Of a stretch of 64,000 nt of DNA, positions 57,186 through 64,000 are shown one piece after another. Both the position numbers and the translations under genes were made by a program. Numbering within the stretch: position 1 is the first letter of the stretch; the number at the start of each line of letters is the position of its first letter. The notes under the pieces are model-generated. The model worked only from the letters and a program-made list of their open reading frames with translations. It did no database searches and was not told where the DNA came from. Source of the DNA: Psococerastis gibbosa (taxonomy: Eukaryota > Arthropoda > Insecta > Psocodea > Psocidae). The stretch is from NCBI GenBank assembly GCA_963971405.1, contig OZ020489.1, positions 15,836,290 through 15,900,289 of the forward strand, given 5' to 3'.

Positions 57186-58344
57186 CGTACACTCTTAACA
57201 TATGTATATTTAAATATAGTCTAAAAAGTTCAGTATAAGGGCAAAAGTAGTGAAATACAGAGAAATTTACATGGAATCTTTAATTCCACCAGCCATAAGT
57301 CAATGAAAACAATAAAGTCACCTGTTGGTTTTGAAACTGGACAGAGGTAACAGGGGTAGGTCGGCAACGGTCACCACACAATGTTTATTAAAGTCGCGTA
57401 ATTGCACAATTTATTTTTCAAACGCGACAAGTTACATTCCCGAGGTATTGTTATTGCTGGGCGCTTAAAAGACAGAAAAACAAGAGAGAATAAATATAAT
57501 AAAGGATAATTAAAAAGTTGGAGAACTAAACACTTGAGAGCTGTTTAAAGTGTAAAGTACAATGTTTGAAGTGAACGCGGTGTGGGAGTTGCTCGTGGAT
57601 AGTTAATAAATAAAGGGAAATATGCAAGTCAGCTCGAGTTTTGTAATTTTAGTAGTTTTTTAAATATTCAGAAACACGACAGTTGAGAGACAATTTATTG
57701 CTCAACACCAACGTAACGTAGCATAGAAAAATACCTCAAGTATATAAAGGGGTTATATTGCCAGTAACCTATCAGACTAGTCACACATGCTGGTCTGATG
57801 AGATTTGGTAGTTGTGTGTGCCGGTTATTGAGTTGCTCCGTTATGGGTGGAATACCCGAAACATAGCGTAGTAAACAAATTAATAAGTACTTAGTTGAGC
57901 ATACCTCAACAAAGAAAGCACAAGAAAAAAAATCCCCTCTAAGGAATAATAGTAATAATAATAAGTGTAGTATAAACATTATGTAAGGGGCACAATAGGC
58001 GAATAAGGGTTAATTATACGCTACGTGCGTACCCCAATTTGATTTTTTTAAAGAGGGAGTTAAGTAAAGTAAAAATATACTAGTACAGTTTAGAACAGTG
58101 TATAGTGCAAATCTCTCCCGAAGCTAAATACTACAGCAAGGCACTAAATATAATTGAAAATTTAAATAAATCATTAAAAAGAATTTCTTGGTCACAACCA
58201 GAAAATGATTTCTGATGTGTCCATTGTTGCTTCCCGCCTAATGAGATGAATTCCAATAATGGCACTCTAAAAAAACGCAAAATTAATTCTTAACTGTATT
58301 TTTAATCTTTGCCTTCAGTTTCCAACATAAACTACTTGACTGAA
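57186..58344. other. No gene seen; LINE 3' UTR trace
   Basis: AAGGGGCACAATAGGC near 57986 followed by ACGTGCGTACCCCAATTTGA resembles the 3' end of the retroposon at 39192-39424. Otherwise nothing was recognised. Confidence 0.35.
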
Positions 58345-59009
58345 TTACAAGATAGCCCCCGCTATTTCATTGCCAATGGTAAAGAGAACAGTAAGGTTCA
58401 GCTTTTGGCAATCCATGCATTCTAATTTGTTATTTTGATTTGGCAGCTCCCACGTGAATATCATCATACGAATCAATGCTGAAACATCAGAAGCTTCCAA
58501 ATTAAACAGATCTGAAATTTCACACACAGCACTGACCCACTCTCCTGTTCTATAGTTAGTCTGGCAATGGCAAAAGCCACACTTGTCTGTGTACATAACA
58601 AGTTCTCTGTAGGTTCTAAAAGCTCAAACAGGGGCTGCACATCAAGCGACGTGGAAACTTTTGCTACGTTTACCTGATAATTCGGCTGACAGGTAAACCC
58701 CAACACGACACATCCAACCAACGGGTAAATTGGGCCAATTTCATCATCGTAGACGACACTACACAGTTCAACTTGCCTAACTCTCCACCAGTATTCGCAT
58801 CGTTTAGTATTATAAACCCCAACAAATATACGGTATAACTGACTTCCCATATGAGTGAAAGATCAAAATTATTAGCCTAATATTTCAAATAACTCCAGAA
58901 CTAGAGGAAAACATATAAGGTAGTATTTACCAGCATTGCATTGGCAAATAACTAACACTAGTAAACACAGTCTCAGGTATAATAATTTTGTGAAGCTTAT
59001 AAAACTCAT
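58345..59009 (-). CDS. Candidate three-exon gene for a secreted Cys-rich protein
   Basis: Exon 1 (58931-59009) has an ATG followed by MSFISFTKLLYLRLCLLVLV and ICQCNA, a typical signal peptide, and donor GCTG|GTAAAT in phase 1. Exon 2 (58674-58776) follows acceptor GAGTTAG, with TACTAAAC as a possible branch point, and leaves in phase 2 at CAG|GTAAAC. Exon 3 (58345-58615) follows GCTTTTAG and reads TYRELVMYTDKCGFCHCQTN to a stop. Phases agree at both joints, giving about 150 residues. CxxCxC plus a later Cys faintly recalls VWC domains. Introns of 154 and 58 nt are short, and a rival frame (58473-58850) is also open, so exon 2 is uncertain. Confidence 0.4.
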
Positions 59010-59664
59010 CGCGGCATCAGTGGCGGCTGTACCTTAAGTACGCTCGTGTAAAAATCTGTAAAAATTAGTAAAGTAAAGTAAAGTAAAATTCTCGTGCGAT
59101 TCGGCGAGTGCACGTAAACTGCTAATATAACTTGTATGGGAAGAGCTAATCATGCCTGACACTTAAAACGACAAAAATATACCGAGCGTCACACGAGAAC
59201 AACCCGAAAATTACCCGACACTGCTCGTCATTAATTTCCAGGTTGACCGATGATAAAGCAAACTCATTGAAAAAGCTCTCAAACTTATTTAGCCGAGTCA
59301 GTGACGCTACCGTTTTAGGAACCTGGGGAAAATAAGTCAGCATCCAAAATATTCAGCGACCCAGCTGCTTAAAAATAAACAATAAGGAGACAGCTTCGGG
59401 GCGATAGAAATATTTGCATCACCAGTTAGAATAAAATACTTGAAATTGCAAATTAACGTTCGCGTCTGAAGAGATCGTGGAATACGAAAGATAGGTTTTT
59501 AAAAATAAAATGAAAAACAGGAAAAAATTAGAAATTGCATCGTCAGACTTTAGGTTTGGTATTCACATTTCGTTTTATTTTGAATTAATTGCTAAAACTC
59601 TATGAGCTTATTGCTACAGCATACACACAGTAAAAGACACTCACCTACTATAGGTACGTATGAC
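59010..59664. other. No supported gene
   Basis: A 65-codon frame at 59146-59343 (minus) has no known motif. The region lies upstream of the candidate signal-peptide exon and could hold its promoter. No TATA box is evident. Confidence 0.3.
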
Positions 59665-59669
59665 TGCTG

Positions 59670-60300
59670 GTAGTTAAGCAACGGAAACTAACATACTTCG
59701 GCCATGTGATGAGGAACGAAAAGTATCACCTTCTGCATGTAATAAACAAAAAATAACAAAAACTTAGAGTTTTAGAAAAACTTGTTATAACAACCCGAAT
59801 TAGTAAAACCCAAATAATCGTTAAGAAATTAACTTTGTCTAAGAAACCCACTTGTGTTAGTATAAAACCCTGAGCGCTTTCGCATTTGCATCTTCTCCTC
59901 GAGTTGAGCAAGTCTCAAATCGCAGATAAGGTGTAACTGTGCTAGTGGGTTTCCCTCTGTAGATGGCAGTTCTTGCCGAAAGCGCTCAGGGTTTTATACT
60001 AACACAAGTGGGTTTCATAGACAAAGTTAATTTCTTAACGATTATTTGGGTTTTACTAATTCGGGTGGTTATAACAAGTTTTTCTAAAACTCTAAGTTTT
60101 TGTTATTTTTTGTTTATTAAAATGAAATACCACGAAGTCACGAGTAATCTAATTATTTATGTTCTGCATGTAATAATCTACGGGATGATAGAAAGACAGA
60201 GGGCCCCCGGCAGAAGAAGAACATTCTGGTTGAAAAACCTGAGGCAATGATTTGGCAAGAGCACGACTTCCCTTTTTAGAGCAGCAGTCTCCAAGGTCTA
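59670..60300 (+). pseudogene. RTE-like LINE C-terminus, split by a fold-back insertion
   Basis: The left part reads KQRKLTYFGHVMRNEKYHLL up to 59745. The right part, from 60162, reads IYGMIERQRAPGRRRTFWLK NLRQ and then a stop. The two halves are the two sides of the conserved RTE tail block and are in the same frame across a 15-bp duplicated target. After the stop, frame-broken coding sequence (TTSLFRAAVSKV) continues to about 60290. Truncated at the 5' side. Confidence 0.82.
59746..60161. mobile_element. Fold-back element with about 137-bp near-identical arms
   Basis: Arms 59746-59882 and 59977-60119 are inverted copies with only a few differences. They contain CACTTGTGTTAGTATAAAAC and CCCTGAGCGCTTTCG. 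A 94-nt loop lies between them and a 42-nt tail follows the right arm. The flanks carry TTCTGCATGTAATAA at 59731-59745 and 60162-60176. The arms extend into part of the left duplicated target, so the true insertion point is slightly ambiguous. Superfamily unknown. Confidence 0.8.
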
Positions 60301-60687
60301 AATTGCTTATCTCCGATAGAAGAGGCATTTAAAGACGAAGAAGCCGTCTCAGCCGTTTCGTGTCTTTAAGGGAGTACGTATTCAGACGGCGACCAATTAA
60401 TCATCGACTTGCACGAAATGTATTTTAATGCATTATAATAGTGCAATATTATATTATTAATAAAATAATGTTCTAGCGTACTATAATGGTGGGGCATGCC
60501 CTTTTAAATGTCTCGATACGAAATACTGGACGGCACCGCCATCTTCCCATGCACGTACAGTGGGCCCGTTCAGTATTTCCTAGCGAGGTATTCCCAAGGT
60601 TGGTGGGACCGGCCCTAAGTGTTTTATTACATTGGTATGAAACTAGAAAGTAACCACGAAAGTTAAAGTGCTAAGGGTAACTTCAAC
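60301..60687. other. No gene seen
   Basis: No element ends or exons recognised. Confidence 0.35.
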
Positions 60688-60882
60688 CTGCATACCGAAT
60701 TTAGACGAAATAGGTTGAGTAGTTGGGGCCACCAAATCGAAATACAGACAGACAGACATTTCGTAAAATAAAACATTTTTTTGGGGTTCTGAGACTCAAA
60801 ACGTGTAAATCCATAGAAATCTCGAAATGGAAAATTTCGACCATTACAAAGCTTCCTTATATTATCATCAATAGGAAAGCAA
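60688..60882 (-). repeat. Repeat X, 5' fragment, reverse orientation
   Basis: Read on the minus strand it begins TTGCTTTCCTATTGATG and continues AATTTC, CGAAATGTCTGTCTGTC and AAATTCGGTATGCAGG. It then stops, covering about the first quarter of X. Confidence 0.65.
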
Positions 60883-62189
60883 TAAAATGAAATATGATTG
60901 TACTCAGACAAGTGGATCGAATAGGGACAATAGGGTGAATAAAAAAAGTCATTGCAAAGCTTAATTCAGTTTAATTACTGAGATAATTCAATATACTGTA
61001 CATAGCCCATTATTGTAATTTCGGTACATATATTTTTAGTACCTTCAAAGTATGATGTTTGTACATTATGGTATTTTACTTTTTCTTTTTAATTTTACAT
61101 TGTAAATTTGTAAAAACAACGAAACAAATTTTGCGCACATCTTTTATCTCTACCAGCGCTAATATAGGTATGAGTAAATTAATGTCATATAAACAAAACC
61201 TATGAAATGTAATGATAAACTCACATTCCCAGTAGATAATTTCAATGATAAAAAGAATAAAACAATAATAATAATAAATCAAGACCTACTCCTTACATAT
61301 TTCAATCCAAACCAAGGGCAAGAAGGTTTCGCTTAGTCAGTTACTTTGGCCGGAGATATCTCCCATAGCAATTACCAGTCGTAGTTTCAGCTAAGTAGTG
61401 CCATAAAAACTAACTTTCGAACTTTGTCTCGTGCCCTATCAACATTTTTCATCGTTGGGACAGAAAAAGAAAAAAGACGAGATAGAAATTGTAAGCTGTC
61501 CAAGGTTTTTTCCTTAAAAAAATATTCTTACAGGGCGCTAACCTTTTTAATACGGACTACAAAAATTAGGAGTGTATACCTATTTCAATGCAAGAAAATT
61601 TTTGCTTTGTTCGAGTATAAGCATGCTATGACTTCCTAAGTGGTTCGTAAGGGATGATAGCGTAATTTTAATTAGATAGCTCCACCAGGCTAACTTTTAT
61701 TATTATTCCCACCAAAAGTCTTTACAGTTACAGTTATGTAGTAACATGCTGCAGCCCGTGTGCAGCTTGTAATTTTATTGAAAAAAAAGCCTAACCTAAC
61801 ACTAAGTAAGAAATTGGTGCAATTTCTTCAACATGACTTTTGTACGTTTTATACGGCATTTTGGAGTTTGGTGTGTAAATCTGTACATATTTTGCATTTA
61901 CAGTGAATATAAAGTATATTTTGCATTGGATTATTTTAAACTACTTCATGTCTACATCATTTGACTAATAGCCTGGTGGACATTCTTAATTTGTCGAATA
62001 AAATTCCCAGATTTCATTATGACATCATGACATAATGCAGCATTGTTCAATACAAAAACACTTTTAAACCCGTGACTGATAGGCAAATCGTAATCACTTA
62101 AAGAAGCATAAAGAACTAAATGATTAGTTGGTTAGAAATCGTAGCAGCTCACTCATCTAGCGCGATAAAAAAAAAACAATAAAAGTAAC
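60883..62189. other. Upstream flank of the SLC22 exon, no gene seen
   Basis: AT-rich and without recognised elements. The last few hundred bases should hold the promoter and leader of the transporter gene. No clear TATA box or initiator can be singled out. Confidence 0.35.
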
Positions 62190-62413
62190 ATGGAACCGAC
62201 GAGATCATCTCTTGAAACTGTGATGGAAGTTGCGTGCCCGGAAACCAGAAAGAGCATTCAGGAAGAACAACCGGATTTGGACGATCTTTTGAAACCACTC
62301 GGAGGGTTTGGAAAATTTCAAATCATCTCCCTATTTTACCTGTGTACCATTGTTATTGTCTGCGCATTCTCCGAAATGGGATTTGTTCTTACTGCTGCTG
62401 AATTAAAACATAG
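62190..62413 (+). CDS. SLC22-like organic cation transporter, first coding exon
   Basis: An ATG at 62190 (AACATGG context) opens 74 codons plus two bases, ending at donor CATAG|GTAAGC (phase 2). The peptide has an acidic cytosolic lead DLDDLLKPLGGFGKFQ, the GxFGxFQ motif that precedes the first membrane span in SLC22 transporters. A hydrophobic segment FYLCTIVIVCAFSEMGFVLT then makes TM1, and TAAELKHR begins the first extracellular loop, where the family usually continues with Cys. SLC22 proteins are 12-span plasma-membrane carriers of organic cations or anions. The rest of the gene lies to the right, beyond the window. Confidence 0.72.
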
Positions 62414-63499
62414 GTAAGCGTGAACCATTGATAACAAATAACAATAACCATTTCTAATTGAATATTGGCAACGTTTTCTGTTCTGTCAATTTTCTTCCGA
62501 ACTGATTTTCCTTGTTTTTTTATAGAATTGACATTCATACGTTTATTGCCATCAAAAACACCAACAGAATCCTTCCCTTGTTTCCAAATTCTTTTAATGG
62601 TGGCACATGATAATATCCACAGTTGCCGAAACTTCAGTCGTCATTTTTTATGATTTGGCAGTAGAAATCGAACTGAAGCCGTTCTATTTTTGTTTGTTAA
62701 ATTCGGTTTCTAATCCATAGTAAATCTTACGGTGTTGGAAAACTTTCAGTTAAATGCACAATACTTAATGCTGTTTTTCTAACAATTTAAATTTTAATTG
62801 ACAGACATTTCACAGGGTATGGCATGATGTATATGATGAACAACTTCATACAAATTTACAATATGAAGTAAAAAATTGCAAGAAAAGTAAATGCCAATAA
62901 GTTTGACAAAAACCGCAAGCGGCTCACTTATTGTGAGAGGTATATCTAACTATAGGTAACAATTGTCTGATTTGATCTGATCTGATCTACTTCAAAAATA
63001 GAGGGCAGTTTCTATATTTCTAGCTCTATACAAGATGTTTCAGCGGCTACTGTTCTACGAAAATTATAGAAGAAGCAAAGCGGAAAAATACTATAAAATT
63101 GTGTTGGAAAGCCCTGCGTTTTAGGGATTTCTTGAATGTTTTCTAGCCCACCGACTTCCTTAAAAACAAAAAAATGTGACCCCTTATTATGAATGGGCCG
63201 GTACCCAGGCCAGGTGTCAGCATTTAGAGTGCTGACTCCCCCATTCGTTCGGCGGCAACTTAGGGGGGAAAAGTGAGCTGGGAGTTTTTTTAGGGGTCTA
63301 ATTTCTTTAGCATTATTTCAGGGACTTTTTAAATACGAACACTTGCTACAAACAATGAAGAGTTAATGCAAAATTTGGTAAATAAGGATTTGATCGGTCA
63401 TGCTAAAACCGAAAAGCACAAAAAAAAGCTGCAGGCTCGTAAATATCAGCAAAGACATACCAAATATACAGGACAGTCTTGTCAGAAAAAAAACGAAAA
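62414..63499 (+). other. First intron of the SLC22-like gene
   Basis: This follows the donor at 62414. No second exon with SLC22 character was found before the mariner insertion at 63502. Confidence 0.5.
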
Positions 63500-63501
63500 T
63501 A

Positions 63502-64000
63502 CGAGGGTGGATTGAAAAGTCCGTAGAAACTCTAAACTGGTACAATGTATTAACAATGCTTACTACTACTTTTCAACATAGTCCCCTTGTCGCTCAATGC
63601 AGGTGGTCCATCTTCCCTCAAGTTTTTTTATTCCACCCAGAAAATAATCTTCCGTGAGCCCTGCAAAATATTCGGTTGTTTCGCGCATTACTTCCTCATT
63701 TGAGCCAAATCTTTTCCCTCCAAGCCATTTCTTCATATTGGGAAACAGAAAATAATCGGACGGTGCCAGGTCAGGGGAATAAGGAGGGTGGCGCAATAGT
63801 TCGAACTTTAATTCCTGAATTTTAGAGGTCACCAACACTGCGGTATGAGCCGGCGCATTGTCATGATGAAAAAGAATTTTCTTTTTTGCTAAATGGGGGC
63901 GCACAGTTTGAATTTCTGCTTTAAGGCGGTCAAGAAGGGATGCGTAGTAGGTGCCGGTAATCGTTTTTCCTTTTTCTAAATAATCTACGAAAATGACACC
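63502..64000 (-). mobile_element. mariner transposon, right part cut by window edge
   Basis: The left terminus CGAGGGTGGATTGAAAAGTC directly follows TA at 63500-63501 and has the look of a mariner inverted repeat. The transposase ORF lies on the minus strand and continues past the window edge. The insertion sits in the presumed SLC22 intron, antisense to the gene. Confidence 0.88.
63566..64000 (-). CDS. mariner transposase, C-terminal part
   Basis: The visible 144 codons are open without a stop until 63566. From the window edge they read GVIFVDYLEKGKTITGTYYA, then ILFHHDNAPAHTAV, with the second catalytic Asp, and YSPDLAPSDYFLFPN, with the third. Exactly 34 residues lie between the two Asp, the D34D signature of mariner. 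The DNA-binding helix-turn-helix region and first Asp are beyond the edge. The intact frame suggests a fairly young copy. Transposase cuts and pastes the element at TA sites. Confidence 0.92.
   Translation of the reverse strand, partial: GVIFVDYLEKGKTITGTYYASLLDRLKAEIQTVRPHLAKKKILFHHDNAPAHTAVLVTSKIQELKFELLRHPPYSPDLAPSDYFLFPNMKKWLGGKRFGSNEEVMRETTEYFAGLTEDYFLGGIKKLEGRWTTCIERQGDYVEK

Noticed and set aside
58473-58850. 125-codon continuous minus-strand frame as a single-exon gene
   Set aside because: It does not splice in phase to the later Cys-rich exon. The three-exon model uses a different frame with consistent phases, though this frame is not fully excluded.
59963-60250. 95-codon plus-strand frame that fuses the fold-back arm to the RTE tail
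   Set aside because: It is a chance read-through from the inverted arm into the older RTE frame. The same peptide appears in the other arm on the opposite strand.

Overview
The window looks like nuclear DNA from an arthropod, most likely an insect with a large, repeat-rich genome. Genes are sparse and split by long introns with GT/AG borders. One exon pair carries the conserved CG-1 region of CAMTA, another exon opens an SLC22-type transporter, and the repeats are animal types: RNase H-bearing LINEs, RTE-like LINEs, mariner, hAT, piggyBac-like and Harbinger-like MITEs, and a tRNA-derived SINE. Base composition is AT-rich with many long poly-C/poly-G runs. The species cannot be named from this sequence. 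Everything was read by hand, so repeat borders are good to a few bases only where a target-site duplication (TSD) is given.

Host genes. On the minus strand, the left end belongs to a calmodulin-binding transcription activator (Camta). Exon 864-955 encodes the start of the CG-1 DNA-binding domain, and exon 10851-10986 joins it in perfect phase across a 9.9 kb intron. A candidate first coding exon lies at 18863-19007 (minus) in a GC-rich patch. It may be a 5' exon of Camta or of a separate gene. At 58345-59009 (minus) a three-exon model for a small secreted cysteine-rich protein is phase-consistent but unproven. At 62190-62413 (plus) is the first coding exon of an SLC22-like organic cation transporter that runs off the right edge.

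Mobile DNA. About half of what can be recognised is transposon. An RNase H-bearing LINE (11960-14706, minus) has a 14-bp TSD and a second LINE tail (17111-17632, minus) has a 12-bp TSD. RTE-like LINE 3' ends lie at about 11.0, 29.6, 32.6-33.2, 39.5, 49.4 and 59.7-60.3 kb, and a CR1/L2/Rex-like 3' end at 41.2 kb. The tail of a hAT transposase is at 33.3 kb and a mariner copy at 63.5 kb to the edge. MITE family A (ends GGCCCGGTACAC) occurs six times and MITE family B (palindromes with ends GGCGGGGTTTCCAC) seven times. An unclassified 830-bp repeat X occurs seven times in whole or part. A SINE occurs three times.

Layering. Several elements sit inside others. Two B elements lie inside an A element (20897-21925), two retroposons with their own TSDs lie inside another A element (39023-39804), and a near-perfect fold-back lies inside an RTE ORF (59731-60176). 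The most unusual signals are a hammerhead-ribozyme-like core at the centre of a short palindrome (24811-24973), and the modular B palindromes, whose ends and centres are conserved while their stems change and stay complementary.
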